The notes under the pieces are model-generated. The model was not told where the DNA came from, searched no databases, and was given only the letters and a program-made list of their open reading frames with translations. From Shimia marina (GTDB lineage: Bacteria > Pseudomonadota > Alphaproteobacteria > Rhodobacterales > Rhodobacteraceae): a DNA stretch of 41,953 bases. This document shows positions 1-8,652 of this stretch, piece after piece. The stretch lies in assembly GCF_001458175.1 (NCBI RefSeq), contig NZ_CYPW01000016.1, forward strand, positions 1 through 41,953, read 5' to 3'. Position numbers and translations under genes: made by a program. How positions within the stretch are numbered: position 1 is the stretch's first letter; each line of letters begins with the position of its first letter.

Positions 1-298
1 GGGGGTTCTAAGGTTATCACGCAGAACCCGCAAGCGCTTTTTCAAACAAAAATCACCTTTTTTCAAAAAATCTCAAAAATATAACAATATCAATGGGATA
101 GATGAAAGTCATCGCATGGCTAGAATGAGCTTTCCGCCATTTTGTTCGCCCAAAACCGCAGAACCCAGACTTATCCACAGCGATACCCACAGACTCACCA
201 AACAGCACCTCATCCGCTAAGGGAGTCCACCTTGAAAGTTCTAAGCACCCTATAGGAATTACATCTCGATAAAGGAAACCAGCCAGCACGCTTCGCTC
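1..298. other. AT-rich non-coding stretch at the window edge
   Basis: No convincing gene is seen. The stretch is rich in A/T runs around positions 40-95. It holds a short inverted repeat, GGGTTCT (3-9) with AGAACCC (23-29), and one isolated match to the DnaA-box consensus, TTATCCACA (171-179). An open frame of 78 codons on the minus strand (53-289) has no recognisable motif and an unconvincing composition, so it is not called. This is the downstream side of the ABC-type gene that ends at 299. Confidence 0.5.
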
Positions 299-3200
299 TT
301 AGCTGTCACCGCTGCTTTGCTTTGGGGCGCCAACATAGCCTGACACAGCCTGCAAAATGCGAAATGCGGTGGGGGCGTCATTCTCGATCACCGCCATAAA
401 CTCGCTCTCCCCGAGGCGCAGCATTTCCAGATCTGTCTTGGCATACATGTCCAAAGCCCGCTTTTCCTTACGGATCAGAGCAAGTTCCCCAACCAGCGTG
501 CCCGGCCCAGCTTCGGCCACCAAATGCCTCTTACCATCCTCTGTACGATACCCAAGACCGGCCTGCCCCTCCAAAATGAGATAGGCCCCATCAGAGGGAT
601 CATCTCCCATGTGAAAGACATAATCACCCTCGCTGGCCTGATGCCATTGAGCACCGAAAGCGAGCAGACGCATCTGACGGCGGGACACCCCTGCAAACAT
701 ATCCGCAGACGTCAGCGCACGCATCTTGCGACGCAAATCAGCACTGGCCGCATTGCCTGTGTCTTCAAAGCTGGTCGCCTTTCCATCCTTCAAACGGCCA
801 TGTTCCAACTCTAGAACCATGTCAAAACTGTCCGCGTCTTCGAAATCCTCCTCCAGGAAGATCATTGTGGTCTCCGGCAGAAGCGCGCGCAGATTGGCAA
901 CGGTATCGGCAGCCTGCCCCTCTTCATAGGCCGCCAAACAACGATTGAGGATCAGAATATCGGGCTTCTTGATCGCCGCCCGGCTGATGGCTAGAGGTTC
1001 GGCAAAGGCGCCAGGCAACCCTGCCCCACCAATGCCAGTTGGCACCGCGAACAACAGCTCTGCAACGTCTTTCTTCACATCTGCTTCAGTGAGTGTTTGG
1101 GCCACGATGTCGCGCAATTGCTCACCACGTGGTCCGGCTGCGGCAGTCAGCTTGCCATAAATCGCGTTTTCCAAAACCGTTAAACCAGATGCAAAGCGGT
1201 CTTCTCTCAACGGCGTAAAATAAGCCGAGAGCCATTCGGAGAGCTTTTCGGCCTCATTGTGGCGCAGCGACAGAATGGTCTCTTTCAGATCATCTCCAAA
1301 GCCCGGACCAATCCGCTCAGCAGAAACTTCAAATGGCAGCTCAATCATCTGTTCCAGTTCGCTGCGTTCCATTTGCGCCAGACCGACATCGCGACTTTTG
1401 CGCGCCAGCTCCACATTACGGCTGAACGTGTCCACGCTCAAACCAAGCTGCTGGAACAGCGGGTGATCTGTGCCATCCATCCCAAATGTCTGATTGAGCA
1501 TTTCAATGACTTCGCGCGACATACGCAGAATACCGTCCTCTATGCCGAGCTCATGAAGCAAATCTAAAAAGGCCCCTACACCGCCTGTTTCCGGATCCTG
1601 TGCATCTGTGCGCAGCGTGGCAAAGAACAGGTTTGAGGCAACTGGCAACGCCGGGTTATACAGCTCGGGATCAAACCGATAATATGCCTTGTCGAGCCCC
1701 GCCGCCGCCAAAGCATTGCGGACTTTCGGGCGTAACGACACAATGGTATGCGCCAGCTCTGGATGCTCTGTTTCAGTAAAGGGCTGATCCAGACCACGGC
1801 GGAACAAAGCTGAGCCGGCACCGGTGGCATCCATCAACCGAACCCACCAGTCGTGCACCGCATCCTCACTGGCCATATCTGCCAAATATGGATCCAGCCA
1901 GTCGGAATAGAGTCTGTCCGAACTGTTGCCCGTCCGTACGCTCTCATAAGCCCGCTTTTTCTCTTCGGCCGCGCCCATTGGATCCGGCAGATCGACAAGA
2001 GGTTGGCGCTTGAGCGGCATAAGCACATTGTCACCAAAGGTGCCTGCAAAAACGTAAGGGGCGGGATCGGCATAGCCTACACGGGTCGCTATCACCCTCT
2101 GATGTAAGTCATTGACACGCAGCCCCCCAATTGAAAGGTTGCCACTCACGGGGGTGATCTCACGCGTAAAAAGCTCTGCAATTGCCCTGCGCTCTTCTGC
2201 GTCTTGGGAACGAATACCCAGTACAGTGCCCTGCGGTATGGTGGCTGTGATGTTCTCCAGCACGGAGTCGCCATCATGATCACGCACAAACACTTCGTTG
2301 AGGACGATCTCCCCGCTCAGCCTCGGGATGGTCTTGGGCTCGTCCTCTAATAGAGCCTCATCAACCATGCCAGACGGCTCAAAACGATCGCCAATCAGAT
2401 GCCAGCGCACAGAGAGGTCGGAGACGCGATTGTAATAGTTCAACAGCTCCTTCCACGGAGACGAGAGATCTTTATAAGCCGCAAGCGCGGCAACAAGGGC
2501 CCCAAGTGTTACTTGGCCCCGGATGACCAGAAGCCCCCCAACAAGATAGAAAAAGAACGGCGTGAGCTGCGTGATGAAGTTATTTAGAAACTTCATGAAG
2601 AACTTTTTCTTGTAGATGTTCAGACGGATCAGAAACAGCGTACCAAGGCGTCGTGTGATCTGCGCCATGCGAAAGCGCCAGCCACCATTGCCACGCAGTT
2701 CTGGCGTCCCGGTCGCCGTCTCGCCTATTTCAGCAGCCAAGTGGCGCACTTGCTGAATCCGATCTTTGTTCAGCAGGTTTATCTGTCGTTGAAGTTTGGG
2801 AATCAACCACGCCTGCAAAGGAATGAGCGCAATCGCCGCCAGACCGAACCATACATTCTGCAAAAACAGAAACGTCAGAATCGTCAGCATTTGCCCAGCC
2901 TGCATCACAGGCAAGCTGATGGCATCCCCCATCATCCCCCCCAACGGCTCGGATTCCGCCGTGATCATCGACACAAGCTCCCCCTGAGACGTGCGACGCA
3001 AATAAGGTTGCGGAAACCGCGTAATGCGCGAAATCAACGAGAACCGATAACGACGCAACATCCGTTCCGACAGCACGCCCTTCATCGTATTGATGCGCAT
3101 CTTCATCAGGCCGTGGCCCAAAACCGTCAGCAAGAACAGCAAACTAAGCATGATCAGGAAATTTTCCTGCGTCATCTCATAATTGAGCACATCGATGAAA

Positions 3201-3367
3201 TCCTGTTCCGCATCGATTGCATCGTTGATGATGCGCTTGGGCAATTCCAAAGTGAGAAACTGCAAAGGAAAGAGGCAAGCTGTCATGAACAGCAATACCA
3301 TCTGGTCTCGTTTTGAATATTTCCAGATGAAGGAAAAAAGTGAGCGTTCTATGGCCCCAACTCCCAC
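299..3367 (-). CDS. ABC exporter-like protein with degenerate ATPase domain and C-terminal cyclic-nucleotide-binding domain
   Basis: A 1022-residue protein starting at GTG; an in-frame stop two codons upstream excludes a longer form, and Met23 is the alternative. Residues about 20-310 form an ABC-exporter type membrane domain with hydrophobic segments near 23-40, 70-88, 155-190 and 265-300. A nucleotide-binding-like domain begins near 350 (SGEIVLNEVFV), but the Walker A position reads LGIRSQDAEER (383-393) with no GxxGxGKS. A large insertion of about 320 residues (roughly 452-770) follows. The signature region reads LPGAFAEPLAISRA (784-797) instead of LSGGQ. The Walker B region reads DILILNRC (803-810), lacking the DE pair, and the H-loop His reads Glu (FLEED). 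Residues about 885-1010 look like a Crp-type cNMP-binding domain, with GTLVGELALIRKEKRA resembling the phosphate-binding cassette. ATP hydrolysis is therefore doubtful (inference). It stands alone, divergent from the DUF3307 gene. Confidence 0.85.
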   Translation of the reverse strand: MGVGAIERSLFSFIWKYSKRDQMVLLFMTACLFPLQFLTLELPKRIINDAIDAEQDFIDVLNYEMTQENFLIMLSLLFLLTVLGHGLMKMRINTMKGVLSERMLRRYRFSLISRITRFPQPYLRRTSQGELVSMITAESEPLGGMMGDAISLPVMQAGQMLTILTFLFLQNVWFGLAAIALIPLQAWLIPKLQRQINLLNKDRIQQVRHLAAEIGETATGTPELRGNGGWRFRMAQITRRLGTLFLIRLNIYKKKFFMKFLNNFITQLTPFFFYLVGGLLVIRGQVTLGALVAALAAYKDLSSPWKELLNYYNRVSDLSVRWHLIGDRFEPSGMVDEALLEDEPKTIPRLSGEIVLNEVFVRDHDGDSVLENITATIPQGTVLGIRSQDAEERRAIAELFTREITPVSGNLSIGGLRVNDLHQRVIATRVGYADPAPYVFAGTFGDNVLMPLKRQPLVDLPDPMGAAEEKKRAYESVRTGNSSDRLYSDWLDPYLADMASEDAVHDWWVRLMDATGAGSALFRRGLDQPFTETEHPELAHTIVSLRPKVRNALAAAGLDKAYYRFDPELYNPALPVASNLFFATLRTDAQDPETGGVGAFLDLLHELGIEDGILRMSREVIEMLNQTFGMDGTDHPLFQQLGLSVDTFSRNVELARKSRDVGLAQMERSELEQMIELPFEVSAERIGPGFGDDLKETILSLRHNEAEKLSEWLSAYFTPLREDRFASGLTVLENAIYGKLTAAAGPRGEQLRDIVAQTLTEADVKKDVAELLFAVPTGIGGAGLPGAFAEPLAISRAAIKKPDILILNRCLAAYEEGQAADTVANLRALLPETTMIFLEEDFEDADSFDMVLELEHGRLKDGKATSFEDTGNAASADLRRKMRALTSADMFAGVSRRQMRLLAFGAQWHQASEGDYVFHMGDDPSDGAYLILEGQAGLGYRTEDGKRHLVAEAGPGTLVGELALIRKEKRALDMYAKTDLEMLRLGESEFMAVIENDAPTAFRILQAVSGYVGAPKQSSGDS

Positions 3368-3557
3368 AGGTCAGCTTTGGGCGGCGCCCAGTCTTTCAGC
3401 AGATGCTACTCCTGCATAGGTCGCCTGTTCAAACGCTTTCTTAAAGAGACGCACCTAGTTTTCCCAGTGTCATCACCTGCGACACAAAACTGAGGTTTGC
3501 GAAGCCAGAGTTTCGCGGCTAGTCTTTGAGCGTGAAATACATCATGGGGCGGGGTCT

Positions 3558-3962
3558 ATGGACCAAATCACGACCATACTTTTGCTGGTCGCGGCATTTC
3601 AGATCAAACATCTAGTGGCGGATTTCTTTCTGCAGAACGCCAAGATGATCATGGGGCGTGAGCGCTATTGGCATTTGGGTCGCGCACAGCATGCTGGCAT
3701 TCATGCGGCCTTTTCGGCGGTGATTCTGGCAGTGTTCGGTGCCCATCCCGTCATGATCATGACAATGGTTATCGTGGAGTTTATCGTGCATTTCCATATT
3801 GACTGGGGCAAAGCGAAGTTCTCAGTCGATCGGAACCTGACACCGGACCAGCCCATGTACTGGTATGCAATGGGCACAGATCAGGCTTTGCACCAATTGA
3901 CCTACATCTTGATGATCTGGGCCTACTATGCCTGCGTGATCTGGATGGACATGCCCTCCTGA
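3558..3962 (+). CDS. DUF3307 family membrane protein
   Basis: A 134-residue protein of unknown function that I recognise as the DUF3307 family. It begins MDQITTILLLVAAFQIKHLV, followed by the family-typical ADFFLQ. Hydrophobic segments lie near residues 3-20, 45-77 and 108-130, so it is probably an inner-membrane protein with three or four helices. Conserved-looking His and Asp residues (KHLVADF, HAGIHAAF, HFHIDWGK) cluster near membrane ends. It is transcribed divergently from the ABC/cNMP gene across a gap of about 190 bp and converges on the MaoC gene with only a few bases between stop codons. DUF3307 proteins are found widely in bacteria without an assigned role, and context here does not add one. 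Confidence 0.85.
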   Translation: MDQITTILLLVAAFQIKHLVADFFLQNAKMIMGRERYWHLGRAQHAGIHAAFSAVILAVFGAHPVMIMTMVIVEFIVHFHIDWGKAKFSVDRNLTPDQPMYWYAMGTDQALHQLTYILMIWAYYACVIWMDMPS

Positions 3963-3969
3963 TTTTCCT

Positions 3970-4758
3970 TCAAGCCTGAGCCGCAAACAAATCAACAACG
4001 GCATGAAGTTCTTCTCTGGGACCAATCACAAAAACCCGTGTTTTGGCATGCACGCCATCTAAGGTCGGCTCAAAGATGAACGTGACCGGATGCCCCGCCA
4101 CCGCAGGTGAAAGAAACCGCGCGCGCACTTCCCGCAGCCGACCAAGCTGAAGCACTGTGCAACAGGCCATTTCAGCCAATATACACAACATCATACCAGG
4201 GGCGATCACATCTTCAAAACCTGCCAGCCTCGCAGCTGCAGGGTCCACATGAATCGGATTAGCATCCCCTGACAGCGCCACATAACCGCCTAGCCTCTCG
4301 GCAGACAAAGGTAGCGTTTGCAAGCGCAACGCGTCCTCTGAACAGAAGCGCTCATGGAAATGCGGTGCCTTGGCAGATCGCACGTCTTCATTTTGCGCAA
4401 AGCGCAACCGTGTCTCCATCATCCCGTAGGTCTCAGGCAACGAAACGTAATAGTGCGCGGCATCAGACCCCTTATCCACCCTCAGTGAAATGATCATGCA
4501 CTCAGACGATGTTGAAGGGTGACAATCCAAAAACCTCTGGCTTTCATGCAAAACGCACAGTCCCTTGGGCGTATCACATCGGCTCAAGACTGAGGCAAGC
4601 GCGGGAGCTCCTAGCAAAAGCGCCATCGCAGAGGTCGGCACGGGAGGATCGGAGGGCAGCTGAAGTAATGCCCGCCCAAGCGCCACAAGCGCCTGCAAAT
4701 TTGCACGGTCAATGCCCGCACTTATGTTCAGCGCGACTTCCTCATGACGTTCAGCCAT
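3970..4758 (-). CDS. MaoC-like (hotdog) acyl dehydratase/hydratase, double-hotdog length
   Basis: 262 residues when begun at the ATG at 4758, which overlaps the stop of the ketoacyl synthase gene in ATGGCTGA and implies translational coupling; an in-frame ATG at 4764 is an alternative. The C-terminal half carries the MaoC hydratase motif at residues 159-190: YVALSGDANPIHVDP with Asp165 and His170 as the likely catalytic pair, then GFEDVIAPGMM. The N-terminal half (about 1-130) has no motif and probably forms the degenerate first hotdog seen in hydratase-2 type proteins. The expected reaction is hydration/dehydration of an acyl thioester (3-hydroxyacyl to 2-enoyl). As third gene of the ACP-KAS-MaoC set, its substrate is probably ACP-bound (inference). 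Confidence 0.8.
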   Translation of the reverse strand: MAERHEEVALNISAGIDRANLQALVALGRALLQLPSDPPVPTSAMALLLGAPALASVLSRCDTPKGLCVLHESQRFLDCHPSTSSECMIISLRVDKGSDAAHYYVSLPETYGMMETRLRFAQNEDVRSAKAPHFHERFCSEDALRLQTLPLSAERLGGYVALSGDANPIHVDPAAARLAGFEDVIAPGMMLCILAEMACCTVLQLGRLREVRARFLSPAVAGHPVTFIFEPTLDGVHAKTRVFVIGPREELHAVVDLFAAQA

Positions 4759-5965
4759 CCTCATAGCGTTGCGCCACCAAACTCGCATTGATCCCACCAA
4801 ACGCCAATGAGTTAGACATCACGGCGGAAATCGACATCGGTTTCGCCTGATTTGGCACTGGCTCTAACCCAATCTTCGGGTCCACTTCCGTGAAATTAAT
4901 GGTCGGTGGTGCGCTCTGCCGCTGTAAGGCCCCGATAGCGACAATCATCTCCAGTGCGCCAGCCGCCCCCAATCCATGACCATGAATTGGCTTTGTAGAA
5001 GACACTTCCAGCCCATCCAGCCCTTCGCCAAACACATCACGTAACGCCATGACCTCACTGATATCATTGGCCACCGTACCAGTCCCATGCGCATTAAGAT
5101 ACTCAATGCGATCCGGTGACAGCCCCGCCTGCTTCAACGCCATCCGCATGCAGGCCGCCGCACGCTTCGGATCAGGCCGCAAAAGATCTCCCGCATCCGC
5201 ATTCGTCCCAAACCCGGAGAGTTCACAGAGTATCTCCGCCCCACGCTCTTGAGCCGCTTCAAGACTCTCAAGGACCAGAACCCCTGCGCCTTCGCCAAGA
5301 GTCATGCCATTTCTGTCTTTACTGAAAGGGCGGTTCTGCGTTGCTGTCATCACACGCAACAACTCCCAAATGCGAAACCCGGCCCCGACCAAACAGGCTT
5401 CTGTTCCGCCGGCAAGACATCGGTCCACTTGGCCCAGAGCCACCATCTGCATCCCAAGACCGATCGACTGGCTGCCCGCTGAACAGGCGGTGGCAAGACA
5501 GAAAGCCGGCCCCATGGCACCAAATTCCATGGACACCCAGCCCGCCGCCGCATTGTTCATGATTTTCGGCACCGTCATCGGATCAAGCCGCATAGGCCCT
5601 TCGCGCCCAAATTTCATGTAGTTGCTATTGAGGGTCTTCGCGCCGCCCTGACCTGATCCGATGGAAACCCCGCAAACTTCCCCAAAATGCTCCGGCGTCA
5701 GCCCAGCCTGCGCAACCGCTTCGCGCGCAGCAAACAGCGCATATTCCGCCACCGGGTCGCGCATCTTATGAGGCGTTGGCCCTACAATTGCAGCAACATC
5801 TTCTAAGGTTAGCCGTGCTGCGGTTGAAACGCGCTGCTGTGGCAGATCGTCAAATTGCACAGGTTTGACGCCAGATATACCCGCCTGCGTGGCTGCAATC
5901 AGCGCGTCAGCTCCAAGGCCACAGGCCGAGACAGCGCCCATCCCTGTGACGACAACCCGCTTCAC
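4751..5965 (-). CDS. Beta-ketoacyl-ACP synthase, FabF-like (KAS II type)
   Basis: 404 residues, the normal FabF length. The thiolase-fold catalytic triad is intact: Cys161 in ATACSAGSQSIG, His293 in NAHGTGTVANDISE, and His330 in KPIHGHGLGAAGALE. The C-terminal FGGINASL glycine-rich loop is present. It should condense malonyl-ACP with an acyl starter by decarboxylative Claisen condensation in the cytosol. Start is GTG at 5965, overlapping the ACP stop as GTGA; the 3' end overlaps the MaoC start by 8 nt. It is not next to fabD/fabG/acpP, so it is more likely a specialised synthase than the housekeeping FabF; this last point is inference from context. Confidence 0.92.
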   Translation of the reverse strand: MKRVVVTGMGAVSACGLGADALIAATQAGISGVKPVQFDDLPQQRVSTAARLTLEDVAAIVGPTPHKMRDPVAEYALFAAREAVAQAGLTPEHFGEVCGVSIGSGQGGAKTLNSNYMKFGREGPMRLDPMTVPKIMNNAAAGWVSMEFGAMGPAFCLATACSAGSQSIGLGMQMVALGQVDRCLAGGTEACLVGAGFRIWELLRVMTATQNRPFSKDRNGMTLGEGAGVLVLESLEAAQERGAEILCELSGFGTNADAGDLLRPDPKRAAACMRMALKQAGLSPDRIEYLNAHGTGTVANDISEVMALRDVFGEGLDGLEVSSTKPIHGHGLGAAGALEMIVAIGALQRQSAPPTINFTEVDPKIGLEPVPNQAKPMSISAVMSNSLAFGGINASLVAQRYEDG

Positions 5966-6240
5966 GCTTCTGCGGTCTTTTCAGACTGATGCTCTTCAAT
6001 CTTGGTAATAGCCAGATCTAACAGATCTTGCACAGTCACCACATCGGTCAACTCATTGTCCATTGACACATAGGCACCGTATCTTTCCTCTATCGCCATA
6101 AGGATCATTATGAAGTCTGCCGACTGAATATCCAGTTCTTCAAGCGGCTTCTCAACTGCGAGCTCAGCACGGTCCACCATGCCTTCTTCTGCAACCATGT
6201 CTAGCAATTCACGGGTCAATGCGTCGCGATCAATATTCAT
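5962..6240 (-). CDS. Acyl carrier protein (phosphopantetheine-binding)
   Basis: Begun at the ATG at 6240 (92 residues) because GGAAGG at 6252-6247 lies six bases upstream; longer in-frame starts (GTG 6258, ATG 6246) place that sequence inside the gene. The small, acidic, four-helix pattern fits an ACP. The 4'-phosphopantetheine site is LDIQSADFIMIL; the serine is present, but the usual Asp-Ser-Leu reads Gln-Ser-Ala, so this is a divergent ACP rather than AcpP. It probably carries the acyl chain handled by the two coupled downstream genes. The upstream gap (6241-6414) is AT-rich and is a likely promoter region for the trio. Confidence 0.82.
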   Translation of the reverse strand: MNIDRDALTRELLDMVAEEGMVDRAELAVEKPLEELDIQSADFIMILMAIEERYGAYVSMDNELTDVVTVQDLLDLAITKIEEHQSEKTAEA

Positions 6241-6414
6241 CGGCATCCTTCCAGACACTAAAATCTATTTAACAAAAATCCACAATAAATCCGGCTTAAA
6301 TTAAGCGGACGTCTAAAAGGTACGTGGAAATCCTGCAAATTTCCAGATGGAAACTGGCGACCAGGGCAATCAAAAGTGAGAAACCACCTAGATGCCCAAC
6401 ATGTCGCCATCCAC

Positions 6415-6807
6415 TCACATGCCCGGATCCACCGGCTCAATCACGGCTCCGTCGCCGTCAACCCAATCTTGAAATCCACCAAGGTTGTGCACCTCGACAT
6501 AGCCCATATCTTTGAGCAGCTTACCAGCCAGCGCCGCTCGACCGCCGGAGGCACAGTGTAAAATAACCACACGATCCTTGCGCATCACTGGATCATGAAA
6601 CGGCGTGGCCGGATCGGCGCGAAACTCCAGCATACCACGCGGAATGTGGTGGCTGCCTTCGGCGCGGCCATTGGCATCTAGCTCAGGCGCATCACGTACA
6701 TCCAGTAACAGCGCCCCCGCCGCCAGCTTGGCCTGCGCATCAGCGGTGGAAATTTTGGGCACAACCGCATGGGCAGCTTGCAACAGATCGGCGGCAGTGA
6801 TGGGCAT
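6415..6807 (-). CDS. Rhodanese-like domain protein
   Basis: 130 residues forming a single rhodanese domain. Landmarks are ALLLDVRDAPELDANGRAEG, then GSHHIPRGMLEF, and the active-site loop CASGGRAALAG containing the catalytic cysteine, followed by the typical ending MGYVEVHNLGGFQDWVDG. Single-domain rhodaneses move sulfane sulfur between thiols or other acceptors; the physiological donor and acceptor cannot be told here. The ATG at 6807 has a good AGGAG ribosome site about eight bases upstream. It appears monocistronic, with the ACP operon start about 170 bp downstream on the same strand. Confidence 0.9.
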   Translation of the reverse strand: MPITAADLLQAAHAVVPKISTADAQAKLAAGALLLDVRDAPELDANGRAEGSHHIPRGMLEFRADPATPFHDPVMRKDRVVILHCASGGRAALAGKLLKDMGYVEVHNLGGFQDWVDGDGAVIEPVDPGM

Positions 6808-6900
6808 TGGGGCTCTCCTAGATGTGGTTTAGGACACCAACCTAGCCCCCACACCCGGCGCTGTTAAGTGCGACACAAGGTACAGACGATCACGAAACAA

Positions 6901-6928
6901 AGAGGCCCTTGCTATAACAAGGGCCTCT
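6901..6928 (-). terminator. Hairpin, probable intrinsic terminator
   Basis: A perfect 11-bp stem: AGAGGCCCTTG (6901-6911) and CAAGGGCCTCT (6918-6928) around a CTATAA loop. On the minus strand it is followed by TTGTTTCG, a modest T-rich tail. It lies downstream of the orphan membrane protein gene (ends 7075) and just upstream of the rhodanese gene, so it probably separates the two transcripts. Confidence 0.6.
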
Positions 6929-7074
6929 TAACATTCCATCTTAGGTTATTATACCTGACTTAAACGACAGTGATTTTCTTTTTCATTTTCCTATCATTGC
7001 GCCATATAGCGGGCGCTCTCCTTTAGTGTAACTTAACAGCATCAACACAGAAAGGCTGCGCGATGTCAACGTAA

Positions 7075-8211
7075 TTAGGGCTCACGCCAAACGACAACCG
7101 CAACAATACCGGGAAGACACCATGAAACGCCGTCAACCCTTAATCGGCTTTCGCCATCAAAAACGGCTTCGATTTCCTTAGGACGGCTGGTACCGTATCT
7201 CAGTCCTGAAACACCCTCATGCACGATTTTAAATCCATGTGGTAAACTTAATCTAAATGTCAAGCCTTTCGTCGCCTCAACGAAGCTCAACTCATAAATT
7301 CGGTCATCCAATGCGATAAAGCTGCTTTCATCAATGACGATATCAGTTTCTGTATCGTTCACCTCAATATCCAGGTGAACAGAGACGCTCAGCAGACCGT
7401 TCTTGAAAGAAACACGAACTCCATTTCTCGCAAACCCAGACTCAGATCGAATGCCATCCAAGTCCAGAGACGACCTAAACTCTTCAAGGGAAAAAACCTT
7501 CTTCCCGCCTGCTCTCACATCATATTTGATATGGGTCAGAATTTTTTCCAAAAGCTCATCTTCAGAAGTCTCTGGAAGCTCGATACCGCTTATCGAAGAA
7601 TACTTGTAAATCCTCTTCTTAAAAGCATTCTCGACAGTAAAACGCGTCGTTTCAGACCAACTCAAATACTTATCTCTTTCCAATAGAGAGTCGTCTGGAA
7701 GGGTCTCGACATTGATATTTGCATAGTAATCTCTGCGCCAGAAACCGCCATCAGCGTGAACTTGATGTAAGAACCTGTCTACCAGAAACTTCGAAAGAGA
7801 TTGACCATTCTTGTCGAATTTGCCCGCCAACCTAGCACCGGCCTCGACAAGCACTTCACCTCCTTCCGCTTGTGACATCCTGCCTTGCTCCAACGCACGG
7901 ATCACAACCAGTTTTGCGTTTGCAACATGGTTCAAAGCAAACGCCAAAATTGAGGCTAATATTTCGGAAACAAAGTCATAGAGAAGCGCGAGAATGCAAC
8001 CGATTGAAATCAGCGTGTAGGCAAGACCATTCCACCCAAGATCAATAAACGCAATCCTAACTGGCAAACACCAACCAGTAGCCAATTCGCCACAAATACC
8101 CTTAACGATGATCTCACTGTTTTCACCGACCCAACCGCAAAAAACACCGAGCGCGACCAAAATAATGCCCACGAGTTTTCGCTTGTACCAATTATCCAAC
8201 CAGTATTGCAC
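7075..8211 (-). CDS. Unrecognised membrane protein, two N-terminal helices and a soluble beta-rich domain
   Basis: 378 residues that I do not recognise. Two strongly hydrophobic segments are visible near residues 12-30 (KLVGIILVALGVFCGWVG) and 60-92 (LAYTLISIGCILALLY), followed by a charged soluble region of nearly 290 residues. The middle has helix-like charged stretches and a Trp/Tyr-rich patch (GGFWRRDYYANIN). The last 120 residues alternate hydrophobic and polar residues like a beta-sandwich and end in VDGVSWCLPGIVAVVVW. Base composition is clearly more A/T-rich than neighbouring genes, suggesting acquisition by transfer. It has no operon partners. The two-helix plus beta-rich layout recalls membrane effectors of some defence systems, but no nucleotidyltransferase or other partner is nearby, so that is only a thought. 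Confidence 0.75.
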   Translation of the reverse strand: MQYWLDNWYKRKLVGIILVALGVFCGWVGENSEIIVKGICGELATGWCLPVRIAFIDLGWNGLAYTLISIGCILALLYDFVSEILASILAFALNHVANAKLVVIRALEQGRMSQAEGGEVLVEAGARLAGKFDKNGQSLSKFLVDRFLHQVHADGGFWRRDYYANINVETLPDDSLLERDKYLSWSETTRFTVENAFKKRIYKYSSISGIELPETSEDELLEKILTHIKYDVRAGGKKVFSLEEFRSSLDLDGIRSESGFARNGVRVSFKNGLLSVSVHLDIEVNDTETDIVIDESSFIALDDRIYELSFVEATKGLTFRLSLPHGFKIVHEGVSGLRYGTSRPKEIEAVFDGESRLRVDGVSWCLPGIVAVVVWREP

Positions 8212-8652
8212 GTTACTTCAACAAGACCCTAATTACAAAACAGTTCCACCTCAGGCTCAGAACCGATCAATTTTCCGTACCAGTGCTAAATTATTAATGT
8301 CTCCTGAGCCTATGATAAGATCATTTCAAAATTAAAAATTATAAACACGATATGGGCACGTGCCGCAAGATTTACATATTCGCAGAATGAAGCCGCTTTA
8401 CTAAAGGGACCGCAGCATACGCAGTGCTGTCTCCAGCATCTTTTTGAGCTCACTGCAGCAGTCATAGACGAAGACTTGATCAGGCTTTGTTATACTGGGA
8501 TCGCAACGGACACGAAGAGTATACAAAAAAGAGGCCACTCGTTTGCGCGATCCAGATGTAGCATACCGCATATATCGTATCGTAAGCTCAGAAAACAAAA
8601 CACCTTTACTGCGCTATAGGAACCACGGTGTGATCGCTTCCGCAGCCGGCTC
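8212..8652. other. AT-rich gene-free region
   Basis: No gene is called here. The composition matches the AT-rich orphan gene beside it rather than the sulfotransferase side, so the two may form one acquired patch. An inverted repeat, AGGCTCAG (8253-8260) with CTGAGCCT (8304-8311), is visible. A 65-codon minus-strand frame (8401-8598) with a TTG start has basic residues but no recognised motif and no clear ribosome site. The part next to 8211 should hold the promoter of the orphan gene. Confidence 0.5.

Noticed and set aside
171..179. Perfect DnaA-box match TTATCCACA in an AT-rich stretch, possible replication origin
   Set aside because: Only one box is present and no origin-associated genes (parAB, dnaA, hemE, repABC) are nearby; one 9-base match is expected by chance.
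7075..8211. CBASS-type two-helix beta-rich effector
   Set aside because: The layout is only loosely similar and no CD-NTase or accessory gene is present; not enough to name it.
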